NCBI RefSeq assembly: GCF_016925495.1
Contig: NZ_CP070491.1
Location: 1,612,001 to 1,676,000, forward strand
Direction: 5' to 3'
DNA: 64,000 nucleotides
Source of the DNA: Methylococcus sp. EFPC2
GTDB taxonomy: Bacteria > Pseudomonadota > Gammaproteobacteria > Methylococcales > Methylococcaceae
The translations under genes were made by a program, and so were the position numbers. Shown here piece after piece: positions 17,150 through 25,706 of the stretch. The notes under the pieces are model-generated. The model saw only the letters and a program-made list of their open reading frames with translations. It had not been told where the DNA came from and did not search any database. Numbering within the stretch: the first letter of the stretch is position 1; the number at the start of each line of letters is the position of its first letter.

Positions 17150-19122
17150 GCGGTACTCCTACAGTTTCCGGCCAGGACTCCACCTACTCCGGTTCGCCCG
17201 CTGCCACGTCGGCCTTGGACAGCGCGATTGCGCGAGCTAAGGCACGACTTCTCGACCTGCAACACGAAGAAGGTTATTGGGTATTCGAGCTCGAGCCGGA
17301 TTGCACCATTCCGTCCGAATACATCCTGATGATGCATCACATGGACGAAATCGATGCAGGTCTCCAAACCAAGATCGCCTACTACCTCCGCTCGCAACAA
17401 AATACGGACGGCAGCTATCCCCTCTATCGTGGCGGCGCTGGCGATCTGAGTTGCACCGTCAAGGCTTATTACGCGCTGAAATTGGCCGGCGACTCTATTC
17501 AGGCCGCGCATATGGTCCAGGCTCGCGAGTGGATACTGGCTCGGGGTGGAGCCGCCAAGGCCAATGTCTTCACCCGTATCCTGCTGGCGATGTTCGAGCA
17601 GCTTCCCTGGCGTGCGGTCCCCTTGATCCCGGTGGAGATCATGCTGCTGCCCCGCTGGTTTCCGTTCCACCTGGACAAAATATCGTATTGGTCGCGTACC
17701 GTGATGGTTCCGTTGTCCATTCTCTGCACCTACCGGGTCAAGGCGCGCAACCCTCATAAAATCGGTATTGCCGAGTTGTTCGTCACTCCGCCGGACCAGG
17801 AGAGAAATTATTTCTCCCACGTCAAAACCCCGCTGGGCAAGGCCATCCTGGCACTCGATCGTATCGGTCAACTGCTGGAGCCGCTGATGCCCGGCTACGT
17901 CCGCCGTAAGGCTACCGCCAAGGCGCGCGACTGGTTCATGGAAAGGTTGAACGGTTACGATGGGCTGGGGGCGATTTTCACGGCCATCGTGAATTCCTAT
18001 GAAGCCATGGATTATTTGGGGGTTCCTCCCGAGAACGAACAGCGAAAGACAGCGAGAGCGGCGATCGATCGCTTGCTGGTCGTCAAGGATGAGTGGGCTT
18101 ATTGCCAGCCCTGCGTTTCTCCCGTCTGGGACACCGGCTTGGCGGCTCTGGCCCTGCAGGAGGTCGACCGCCGCGAGCGCGATCCACGCACCCGGCAAGC
18201 CCTTGCATCCGCCTTGCGCTGGCTGGCCGCCAAACAGTTGAAGGACGAACCCGGTGACTGGCAAGTCCAGCGCCCCAATCTGCCGGGCGGCGGCTGGGCT
18301 TTCCAGTTCGGCAATAGCTACTACCCCGACGTAGACGATACGGCGGTAGCGGCCTATGCGCTGGAACAGGCCGGCAACTCCGATTTTGCCGACAACGTCG
18401 AGCGCGCAGGGATCTGGATCGCCGGCATGCAATCCCGCAACGGCGGCTACGGCGCCTTCGACGCCGACAACACGCATCGGTATCTCAACCAGGTACCGTT
18501 TGCCGACCACGGCGCCCTGATCGACCCGCCGACCGCCGATGTCAGCGGCCGCTGCATCATGCTGCTGGGCAAGCTGCTAAACCGGCATCCGGAATATCGG
18601 CCCGTCATCGACCGCTGCATAGCTTACTTGCGCAATGAACAGGAAGCGGACGGCTGTTGGTTCGGGCGCTGGGGCACCAATTACATCTACGGCACCTGGT
18701 CCGTGCTGACCGGGTTGGAAGCCGCGGGTGTTTCGCGGAACGACCCCGGCATACGCAAAGCCGTAGCCTGGCTCAAATGCGGCCAAGGTGCGGACGGCAG
18801 TTGGAGCGAAGACAACGACAGTTATCAAAACGCGGAAATAAGCCGCGAAATCCAGCCCGGCACGGCATTCCACACCGCAATTGCTCTATTGGCATTGCTG
18901 TCGGCAGGAGAAGCCGATTGCCCCGAGGTGGCAGCCGGCGTGCACTATTTACTGAAACACCAGCAGGACGATGGTTTTTGGAAGGACGACAGTTTCAACG
19001 CGCCCGGTTTCCCTGCGGTTTTCTACCTGAAATACCACGGTTACGATAAGTATTTCCCGCTCTGGGCGCTGGCCCGTTACCGCAGCGAACGAAGGCGGCA
19101 AGCCGGCGGAGCTTGGATTTGA
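17143..19122 (+). CDS. shc: Squalene-hopene cyclase
   Basis: A 659-residue class II triterpene cyclase that converts squalene to hopene at the inner face of the membrane, the committed step of hopanoid synthesis. The acid motif DVDDTA is at residues 396-401. Several QW repeats are visible (QQNTDGSYPLYRGGAGDLS near the N-terminus, GQGADGSWSEDNDSYQNAE and HQQDDGFWKDDSFN near the C-terminus). The GRWGTNYIYGTW block is also typical. The length is normal for the family (630-720). The ATG overlaps the end of the GGDEF-EAL gene. Hopanoids are abundant in Methylococcaceae, which fits the inferred host. Confidence 0.96.
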   Translation: MLSGTPTVSGQDSTYSGSPAATSALDSAIARAKARLLDLQHEEGYWVFELEPDCTIPSEYILMMHHMDEIDAGLQTKIAYYLRSQQNTDGSYPLYRGGAGDLSCTVKAYYALKLAGDSIQAAHMVQAREWILARGGAAKANVFTRILLAMFEQLPWRAVPLIPVEIMLLPRWFPFHLDKISYWSRTVMVPLSILCTYRVKARNPHKIGIAELFVTPPDQERNYFSHVKTPLGKAILALDRIGQLLEPLMPGYVRRKATAKARDWFMERLNGYDGLGAIFTAIVNSYEAMDYLGVPPENEQRKTARAAIDRLLVVKDEWAYCQPCVSPVWDTGLAALALQEVDRRERDPRTRQALASALRWLAAKQLKDEPGDWQVQRPNLPGGGWAFQFGNSYYPDVDDTAVAAYALEQAGNSDFADNVERAGIWIAGMQSRNGGYGAFDADNTHRYLNQVPFADHGALIDPPTADVSGRCIMLLGKLLNRHPEYRPVIDRCIAYLRNEQEADGCWFGRWGTNYIYGTWSVLTGLEAAGVSRNDPGIRKAVAWLKCGQGADGSWSEDNDSYQNAEISREIQPGTAFHTAIALLALLSAGEADCPEVAAGVHYLLKHQQDDGFWKDDSFNAPGFPAVFYLKYHGYDKYFPLWALARYRSERRRQAGGAWI

Positions 19123-19931
19123 GACTCCGCACACAACCGGTTTCGTCCCGCAGCAACGCCGGGGTATCTGCACAAGCGCGGTTACCCGCATAGGGACTGA
19201 CCTCCTCGCCGGAGCCCTCGCGCGCAAGCGCTATCGAGCGGTTTTCAGGAGTTGTCTTTGTGCAAGCTTATCGGTACCTGGCTATCCGTCGTTCTATGCA
19301 TCGGGTCCGGCAGTGATAGTGCCGGGGAGCCATTTTGCGTGCCGACGGCTTGTGAGCGTTCGGTCGGTGCATCGGATTTGCGACGGCCGGAACGGGTGCT
19401 GATAGTTCCACTTTTGCACAAGGGGGATGACCCCAGAGAAAGCGAACGCTGGCCTGAACACCCGGCTGCAAGCATCGCGAGCTTCTATCGCGACACCTAC
19501 CGCGCGCGGGTGGAGTGGCTGCCGGGGTAGCGACGCTGACCCGGGGCATAGAGCCGCAGCCGGGATTGCAGGAGTCGGTAACGATCACCTACGACATTGC
19601 CGGCAATGAGGTTGTCGGCAAGGTCTATTTGGCGGACGTGTTGAACCGCGTGGATAGCCATCTGAATCGCGTGATGGACTGGATCAGTAGGCGAACAGCC
19701 GCGTGTGGCTTTCGCGCGGCCGCTCCTCTGTGCAACCCCAGGTTTGCGTCTCGGACGAGGCCATGCCGGTTTGTATGCTGGCGCACAGACGGCAGCGAAG
19801 TTTTTGGGTAGCTTGAATCTTTCGAGACCAGGGTATCCGTTGCCCGCTCGTCAGCCGCCAACAACGGGATGACACGGCCGGCTTTTCCAGTGCCGCCGGG
19901 CGGATTTCCCGCTACATGACCGAGAGTCGTC
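19123..19931 (+). other. 800-bp spacer; possible degraded gene at 19252-19700
   Basis: No intact gene is supported. On the plus strand, a frame from 19252 starts with a hydrophobic, signal-like stretch and reads to FYRDTYRARVEWLPG before a TAG at 19528. A second frame continues with coherent protein-like sequence (VTITYDIAGNEVVGKVYLAD, VLNRVDSHLNRVMDW). Together they look like one coding region broken by a frameshift. I do not recognise the family. Confidence 0.3.
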
Positions 19932-20639
19932 GTGCCGCCCACCCCAGCTAGCCCTGTCGCCAATCGTCTGCTGGCCGCCTTTTCCGGCGAAGACCGTCAA
20001 CGCCTATTGGAGAACTGCGAGACGGTCGAGCTAGGATTGGCCGAGGTGCTCGGCAATCCTGGCGATCCCATACGTCATGTCTACTTTCCCATCGACAGCG
20101 CTATTTCCTTGGTGATGCCCATCGAGGGCGGCTCAAGCTTGGAGGTGGGCCTGGTTGGCGATGAAGGCATGCTCGGAATCACACTGATGTTGGATGTCGA
20201 TGTCGCGCCGTTTCACGCGGTCGTTCAGGGAGCCGGCTCCGCATTACGCATCGCGGCGTCGGCGTTTCTCGGTGAACTCGAACGCAGTCCTGCGCTGCGG
20301 CGGGAACTGACGCGCTACCTTTATGTGACGATGAGCCAGCTTGCCCAGACGGCTGCATGCACCCGCTTCCACGTCGTGGAGGAGCGCCTTGCCCGTTGCC
20401 TGTTGATGACCCAGGACCGCGCGCACTCCGACACATTCCATGTCACCCACGTATTTCTCGCCACCATGCTGGGCGTCCGGCGCGTCGGCGTCACCAAAGC
20501 GGCGAACTCCCTACAGCAGCGCAAGCTCATCCGCTATCGCCGCGGGGATATCACCATACTCGATCGCGTGGGGCTGGAAGCGGCTTCTTGTGGGTGTTAT
20601 CGGGCCTGCGAAGAAATCTACCGGCGTATTCTGGGCTAG
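19932..20639 (+). CDS. Crp/Fnr-family transcriptional regulator A
   Basis: A 235-residue regulator starting with GTG at 19932. Residues about 10-130 form the cyclic-nucleotide-binding-like beta-roll ([33 protein letters not shown]). The C-terminal winged HTH (about 150-220) contains [23 protein letters not shown]-like recognition helices. The beta-roll lacks a clear cAMP phosphate cassette and the Fnr-type N-terminal cysteines, so the ligand is unknown. It is convergent with, and similar in layout to, the regulator at 20927-21667. Both probably belong to the same subfamily of small Crp-like proteins with the LGVRR(V/E)GVT recognition motif. Confidence 0.85.
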   Translation: MPPTPASPVANRLLAAFSGEDRQRLLENCETVELGLAEVLGNPGDPIRHVYFPIDSAISLVMPIEGGSSLEVGLVGDEGMLGITLMLDVDVAPFHAVVQGAGSALRIAASAFLGELERSPALRRELTRYLYVTMSQLAQTAACTRFHVVEERLARCLLMTQDRAHSDTFHVTHVFLATMLGVRRVGVTKAANSLQQRKLIRYRRGDITILDRVGLEAASCGCYRACEEIYRRILG

Positions 20640-20926
20640 CGCCGAGCTTGCCCGAACAACTTGTCGAACAAGTGGCCCGGCCGAGGACTTTTCGACCGTG
20701 ACGGGGGCCGATGTGGGTTGTTCCGAGTGCATGCTGCGCGCAATTTCCCAACTTCCCGAACGATCCAGTTTCAGGGTGCGGTTGTGATATTCGACCAGGG
20801 TGGAGCGGTATCCGACGCTGATGAAGCCGACGCGGAATTCCTTGAGCGCCGATACAAGCGCTGCCGATTGTCTTCATCGAGCGCGGGCACATGAAGAGAG
20901 TCAGGACGACGTGCCAAACGGCTCCT

Positions 20927-21667
20927 CTAGCGGGACATCCTGCAGGAAGGAGGAAGAAGGCGATCGGTCTCCGCTTTGACCACTTGGTAGCACTCGCAAA
21001 CGCGAGCCTCCAGACCCGGCCGATCCAGCACTTTGATGTGGCCCCGACGGTAATGAATCAATCCCGCGCGCTGCAATTTCCCCGCCGCTTCCGTGACACC
21101 TTCGCGGCGCACGCCCAACATATTGGCGATCAATTCCTGGGTCATGGTCAGCTCGTTCGACGTCAGCCGGTCGAGGCTGAGCAGCAGCCAGCGGCAAAGT
21201 TGCTGGTCCACGGAATGATGCCGATTGCAGACCGCCGTCTGCGACATCTGGGTAATCAAGGCTTGGGCGTAGCGCAGCAACAACTGGTGTAGCGCACCGC
21301 TGCGACGTCCCCCGGATCGATTGAACTCCTCCATCAGCAGATGCCGAGGCAGCCGATAGGCATAACCCGCGCTCTGGACGACGGCCCGATGCGGCATGGT
21401 GCCGCCGCCCATGAAGAGAGCGACACCAAGGATGCCATCATTGCCCACCACGGCGATTTCCGCCGAAGCACCGTTCTCCATGACGTATAGCTTGGACACG
21501 ATGCAGGTCGTGGGGAAATAGGCGTAGCTTAACGCGTCTCCGGACTCATATAGGACATCGCCGAGTGCCATCGAGACCAGTTCGAGATGAGGAGCTATAC
21601 GCTCGTATTCGGCTGCGGGAAGTGCGTTGAGCAGATGATTTTGCCGGGGGCTATGCGGTTCGATCAT
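20927..21667 (-). CDS. Crp/Fnr-family transcriptional regulator B
   Basis: A 246-residue regulator. The ATG at 21667 (MIEPHSPRQNHLL) is chosen because the 100 residues upstream are low in family resemblance. The beta-roll contains SYAYFPTTCIVSKLYVMENG and AEIAVVGNDGILGVALFMGG. The winged HTH has TQELIANMLGVRREGVTEAA and HYRRGHIKVLDRPGLEARVCECY. The arrangement mirrors regulator A residue for residue in the recognition region. No haem, iron-sulphur or cAMP ligands are evident. An ancient tandem duplication followed by inversion would explain the convergent pair. Confidence 0.85.
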   Translation of the reverse strand: MIEPHSPRQNHLLNALPAAEYERIAPHLELVSMALGDVLYESGDALSYAYFPTTCIVSKLYVMENGASAEIAVVGNDGILGVALFMGGGTMPHRAVVQSAGYAYRLPRHLLMEEFNRSGGRRSGALHQLLLRYAQALITQMSQTAVCNRHHSVDQQLCRWLLLSLDRLTSNELTMTQELIANMLGVRREGVTEAAGKLQRAGLIHYRRGHIKVLDRPGLEARVCECYQVVKAETDRLLPPSCRMSR

Positions 21668-22017
21668 AAGCAATATTTTTATTTTACCCGATTCGATTGG
21701 CTTCACCTCCGAGACCAACCGAAAAATTACAGGACGCGCTGTACGGGATTTGGCGTGCGCATTGTATAACACAGAGCGTGTCAAACGGGGATACCGGTGA
21801 TCAACAGGTAGAGAGCGTGGTTGAGTGACTTGCCCGGATGTGTCAGACGACATCACGCGACCTCGGGACTCCCCCGCAGGATCCGCCTTGGCCGCGGCGG
21901 CTGGGGCTCGGCGGGTCAACGCGGCTGACGCCCGCAAGCAAGGGCTGAGCCGGACTTGGCCAACCATGTGAAATATTCGGGCTATGGGCCAGTTACAAAG
22001 GCGTTCTGCGGACTCGC

Positions 22018-22197
22018 TTATAAGACGATCGATAGCTGGTTGCCGCAGACCTCAGCCGTTTTGCCGGTCGTTGCCGTTATCTTATACGCGCAGCGGCGAG
22101 CTTGTTCCGGATCGTTGAAGAAACAGACCATCACACCGGCGGTTTCATGGAAATAGCCTTTGGAGGAACGGATTAATTCGGCGATTAAGTTGTTCAT
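22018..22197 (-). CDS. Small protein of 59 aa, unknown
   Basis: A short gene: ATG at 22197, AAGGA ribosome site eight bases upstream, TAA at 22018. The protein begins MNNLIAELIRSSKGYFHET and continues through GVMVCFFNDPEQARRCAYKI to a TAEVCGNQLSIVL end. The alternation of beta and alpha segments resembles one ferredoxin-like beta-alpha-beta unit. I do not recognise the family. Good ribosome site and balanced composition argue it is real. Confidence 0.55.
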   Translation of the reverse strand: MNNLIAELIRSSKGYFHETAGVMVCFFNDPEQARRCAYKITATTGKTAEVCGNQLSIVL

Positions 22198-22296
22198 GGC
22201 GTTTGTCCTTAAAGTTAGTTAGAGGTGTCCAAGCCTGCCTAACCATCCCGTATACCTACCCAGGAACCTGCGACCGAAGGTCGCTCATTACCCCTT

Positions 22297-22360
22297 TTCC
22301 AATCGCAAACGTCGCTTTAGTCGCGACCTTCCAATCGCAAAGCGCCGCTTTAATCGCCAC
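22297..22360. repeat. Two imperfect 32-bp tandem repeats
   Basis: Two adjacent units beginning TTCCAATCGCAAA and ending TCGC(G/C)ACC, at 22297-22328 and 22329-22360. They differ at a few bases. A shorter related piece (cgaaggtcgctcatta) precedes them. With only two units and no spacers they are not a CRISPR. A GC hairpin around CCCTCTGGGAGTAGGGAACCC follows. Confidence 0.5.
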
Positions 22361-22545
22361 CTTCCCTCTGGGAGTAGGGAACCCGAAGGGCCGGATGAGG
22401 AAAGGTGAGCGGGAAGTCGACGACCTTGAATGGCAGTCGCTCCCGTGAACGCTCGGTTCCAGAGCCACATTCCGCGGGCCATGGGGCCAAGCGGTCTCCC
22501 CCTAAACCTGAAGCGGAGGGTAGTGTGGCTTATTTGTACTCGCTA

Positions 22546-23657
22546 TTAACCCGGCCATAAAATACCGTACGTTCTAAGCGGCGTACTTGATGGGGGCGGC
22601 TTTGAAGTAGGCGCGGATGCGGGCGGGCTGTTTCTGGATCGAACGCAGGTGCGAAGTCACCTTGCGCTTCAGGTGAGAGCCGTCGCGCACGGGTTCGGCG
22701 GCACTCATCCGTGCCTTGAGGTCGGCATTGAGGTATTCGTCCGGATTGAGTTCAGGGGAATAGCTGGGTAGGAAAAACAGCTCGATCTGGTCGGTTTTGT
22801 CTGCCAGCCATGCTTTGACCGTTTGGCTGTGATGAACCCGCAGGTTGTCGAGGACCAGAAACACCTTGCGCCCCGCCTCACGGACCAGGCGCTGGAGAAA
22901 CTGGATGAAGACATCGGCGGTGAGCGTTTCTCGATACATCATGAAGCGCATCTTCCCTTGGTTGGTGATGGCGGAGATGAGGTTGATGCGCTCCCGCTTG
23001 GACTGGGACAACACCAGCACCGGCGTTTTGCCGCGCGGCGCGTAACCGCGCGGATAATGCTCGACCGAACTGACAGCGGTTTCATCGCCCCAGCAAATTT
23101 CCGCCCCTTCGGCCTTGGCCCGTTGGGCGATGGCTGGGTAGTCCTCTGTGAGCCACTTTTGCACCGCCGCCGGTCGTTGCTCGAAGGCGCGTTTGAGCGG
23201 GCGCTGCGGCGTGAATCCCCAGCGCTTCAGATAGTTTCTGACCGAGCGCACTGGCAGGTTCAGCCCAAAACACGCCTGGATATGCGCTCGCACCGCCTGC
23301 GCACTCCATAAGGCGAAGCGCAGTTTCACTTGATCCGGCGTTTTGTCCACCAGGTCTTTCTGGAGAACGCTTTCCTGAGCGGGCGTGAGACGGCGACCGT
23401 TGCCTGCGGGCCGACCACGCTGGGCCTCTTTCACGCCATGCCCGGCTTCGGCTTTAAGCAGCCAGAGCGTCACCGTGGGACGGCGCAAACCCAACTCCCG
23501 CGCAATCGCCGCCTGGCTATGCCCTCGCCGGTGCAAGCGGATGACCGTACGGCGCAATTGCTCTCGTGCCGCCGGCTCCAGTTTTCGAGTATCGATTCGT
23601 TCTGCTTCCATGCTCGAATTTTACCAGACTCAGTACGGTATTATTTGGCCGGGTTAA
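22546..23657 (-). mobile_element. IS630-family insertion sequence (intact)
   Basis: A 1,112-bp element with terminal repeats TTAACCCGGCCATAAAATACC and, read inward from the right, TTAACCCGGCCAAATAATACC. It is flanked by the dinucleotide TA on both sides (22544-22545 and 23658-23659), the target duplication used by IS630/Tc1-mariner transposons. The transposase is complete. Confidence 0.92.
22574..23611 (-). CDS. IS630-family transposase
   Basis: A 345-residue transposase. N-terminal HTH (GHSQAAIARELGLRRPTVTL), winged-helix region (YLKRWGFTPQRPLKRAFEQ), then a DDE core: Asp in ICWGDETAVSS, Asp in FLVLDNLRVHHS and Glu in PSYSPELNPDEYLNADLK. Those three segments are the canonical IS630 triad. 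It is full length with no frameshift, in contrast to the related element at 24563-25683. Confidence 0.94.
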   Translation of the reverse strand: MEAERIDTRKLEPAAREQLRRTVIRLHRRGHSQAAIARELGLRRPTVTLWLLKAEAGHGVKEAQRGRPAGNGRRLTPAQESVLQKDLVDKTPDQVKLRFALWSAQAVRAHIQACFGLNLPVRSVRNYLKRWGFTPQRPLKRAFEQRPAAVQKWLTEDYPAIAQRAKAEGAEICWGDETAVSSVEHYPRGYAPRGKTPVLVLSQSKRERINLISAITNQGKMRFMMYRETLTADVFIQFLQRLVREAGRKVFLVLDNLRVHHSQTVKAWLADKTDQIELFFLPSYSPELNPDEYLNADLKARMSAAEPVRDGSHLKRKVTSHLRSIQKQPARIRAYFKAAPIKYAA

Positions 23658-23933
23658 TAAATTTCTGTCAGTCTGTCCGCTACCGCACTTAACGGTGCTC
23701 CGTGACGATAGAGGCGACGTATTCCGCCTGTCGCAACGAATACGGCTCTATGTGCGTTACCGTACCGACTATGTCTGATCGTGCGGATATGCTTTTCGGT
23801 GGCGAATGAAGCGACGCACGCTGCCCTACCTCAGGTTCTTTGCCGAATTCACTGCGGCCTTATCGTCGTCGCACACAACCACATACCTCAGCCGAATCAA
23901 CGAGAAGCGCCGTTCAATTCCAAGGAGAAACTC

Positions 23934-24221
23934 ATGAAAAGCAAAGACGAATATATAGAAAGTCTGGCCGCAGAACTGAAAGAGTGGAGTGCTCAGATCG
24001 ACGTCTTGAGCGCCAAGGCGGAAAACGCAGCGGAACATGCGAAGCTCAAGTACGCCGAGGAAATCGAAGCACTACGCGGCAAACAGCGTGCAGCCGCTGA
24101 AAAGATCAAAGAGTTGGAGGAAGCCGGAGGTGATGCGTGGGTAGTGGTCAAAGAGACCGCCGATAAGGTCTGGGATGAGCTCAGGACCGGCATCAGCGGA
24201 GTCGCATCCAAATTCAAGTGA
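23934..24221 (+). CDS. Small coiled-coil protein (95 aa)
   Basis: A 95-residue protein with an AAGGAGA ribosome site just before the ATG at 23934. Almost the whole chain is a heptad coiled coil (YIESLAAELKEWSAQIDVLS, AEEIEALRGKQRAAAEKIKE), followed by WDELRTGISGVASKFK. It resembles small Sll1863-like stress-associated coiled-coil proteins. Those often carry the same K(Y)xEEIxxLxxKxxxxxxKLxEL pattern. The function is not established. It lies 135 bases before a DUF3096 gene, and the two sit between two IS630 elements. Confidence 0.75.
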   Translation: MKSKDEYIESLAAELKEWSAQIDVLSAKAENAAEHAKLKYAEEIEALRGKQRAAAEKIKELEEAGGDAWVVVKETADKVWDELRTGISGVASKFK

Positions 24222-24356
24222 GGCTATCGCGGCCCGACCCAAAAGCCGGGGTTTCCGGCATCGCCAACAAGCGCCCTGAGTACGATACCGTACAGACTAG
24301 GTCCAGTCTTGCCGCTAGGCTGTTTCTGCCTTTACCTTTAATGAAGGAATAATTCC

Positions 24357-24497
24357 ATGAATATCGCAATCGAACCCGTACTGGCGCTTGCGATAGGAGT
24401 ATTGATTTTACTGGTGCCCAGGTTTTTGAATTACTTCGTGGCCGTGTATCTGATCGTCCGGGGAATTTTGGGGATAATGAGTCATGGCCTCAGTTGA
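24357..24497 (+). CDS. DUF3096 small membrane protein (46 aa)
   Basis: A 46-residue hydrophobic protein with ATG at 24357 and GAAGGAA upstream. It has two short membrane segments: VLALAIGVLILLVPRFLNYF, then VAVYLIVRGILGIM. The P-R-(F/L)-L-N-Y-x-V-A-x-Y-L-I-x-x-G-x-L-G pattern is that of DUF3096 as I remember it. The role is unknown. DUF3096 and small coiled-coil stress proteins are often near each other, which fits the neighbour at 23934. Confidence 0.8.
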   Translation: MNIAIEPVLALAIGVLILLVPRFLNYFVAVYLIVRGILGIMSHGLS

Positions 24498-24562
24498 TAT
24501 GGCGTATCCAAGTGCCAAGGTACACGCCCGTTAATGGGTATTGGTTTAACGTTCTTTATCTA

Positions 24563-25683
24563 TTAGCCGGGCCCTTAAATACCCTGGGCCGCATAGGCGA
24601 CGGCAGGGTGTCGGAAATACGCCATGACATGCGCCGGTAAGGCCGCGATGCGCGTCATGAAGGCATGGGCCTTTTCCAGCAATTCGCTGGCATTGCGGCT
24701 CACCGCGCCGCTGCGTAGCGCCGTTTTGAAGTCGCGATGAGGTATTCGTCCAGATTGGACTCCGGGGCATAGGGCGGCAGGAAAACCAGTTCGATTTCGA
24801 TCTGGCTTTCCTTACCCGCGAGCCATTCCGTGACCTTCTTGGGGTGATGCACCCTAAGGTTGTCGACCACCAGGAAAATCTTGCGCGGCGCGCCCTCGAT
24901 CAAGGCCGCCAAGAAGTCGATGAACCGCTCGGTGTTGATGGACCCCTCGACGATTTTGAACATCAGTTCCCCGCGAGCCGAGAGGGCGGAAATCATCGAC
25001 AGCTTCTGCCAACGGGTCGGCGCCTTCAGAACCGGCTATGCACCGCGCGGCGCATAGCTTCTCACCCAGTGCGTGTCTTCCTTGACCGCCGTTTCGTCCC
25101 CCAAGAGGATCACGGCACCCTCGGCCTTGGCCCGCGTCAGCAGTTGCGGATAGGTCTCCTCCAACCAGACGCCGACTTTCACCGGGTCTTGCTCCAGCGC
25201 GCGCTTGCGCTTGATCGGCCGCTGCGGGGTGAAACCCCAACGCTTGAGATATTTACCCACCAAACGGTCCTGCAAAACCAAGCCAAAGCGTTCCTGGATC
25301 AGCGCCTTGATCGCCGGTCGCGTCCACAAGGCGAACGGCAGCTTCCATTGCTGCGGGCATTGCCCCACGATCTGATCGCGCAACCACGCCTCATCCGCCA
25401 GCGTCAGCTTGCGACCAACACCCACTGGCCGTCCTCGGCGTTTTTCGCTCAGCGCCCCCTTCCCCTTCGCGACGCGCACGGGACAACCAGTCCTCCACCG
25501 TCCGGTAATGAACCCCTGACACCGCCGCCAATTCCTTGAGCGGCATCCTGGACTGCTTGCGCAAACGGATGACCATCTGCCGTAACAAGGCCCGAGCCTC
25601 TACCGTCAATTTCCGCGCATCGATGGGTTTCTTTTCCATGCGCGCATTTTATCGCGCACCAAGCTATTTTGGGGCCTGGTTAA
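24563..25683 (-). mobile_element. IS630-family insertion sequence (decayed)
   Basis: A 1,121-bp element with imperfect ends (TTAGCCGGGCCCTTAAATA on the left, TTAACCAGGCCCCAAAATAG read inward from the right). It is flanked by TA at 24561-24562 and 25684-25685. It is related to, but clearly different from, the intact IS630 element at 22546-23657. Confidence 0.85.
24575..25639 (-). pseudogene. IS630-family transposase, multiply frameshifted
   Basis: Reading from the ATG at 25639, the N-terminal HTH (MVIRLRKQSRMPLKELAAVS) is followed by a shift into a frame holding the winged helix and first catalytic Asp (YLKRWGFTPQRPIKRKRALE, ILLGDETAVK). A stop comes near 25036. The rest appears in another frame from 24996 (FLVVDNLRVHHPKK, FLPPYAPESNLDEYL). 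A further shift near 24720 restores the tail to a TAA at 24575 (AFMTRIAALPAHVMAYFRHP). At least three frameshifts are present, so it is inactive unless helped by another IS630 enzyme. Confidence 0.88.
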
Positions 25684-25706
25684 TAGTTCCTGATAGGTCG
25701 GCGCAC

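Noticed and set aside
22297-22360. Possible CRISPR remnant
   Set aside because: Only two adjacent 32-bp units with no spacers and no cas genes in the window.
23658-25685. Composite transposon of two identical IS630 copies
   Set aside because: The two elements are of different sequence and one has at least three frameshifts, so they are independent insertions.
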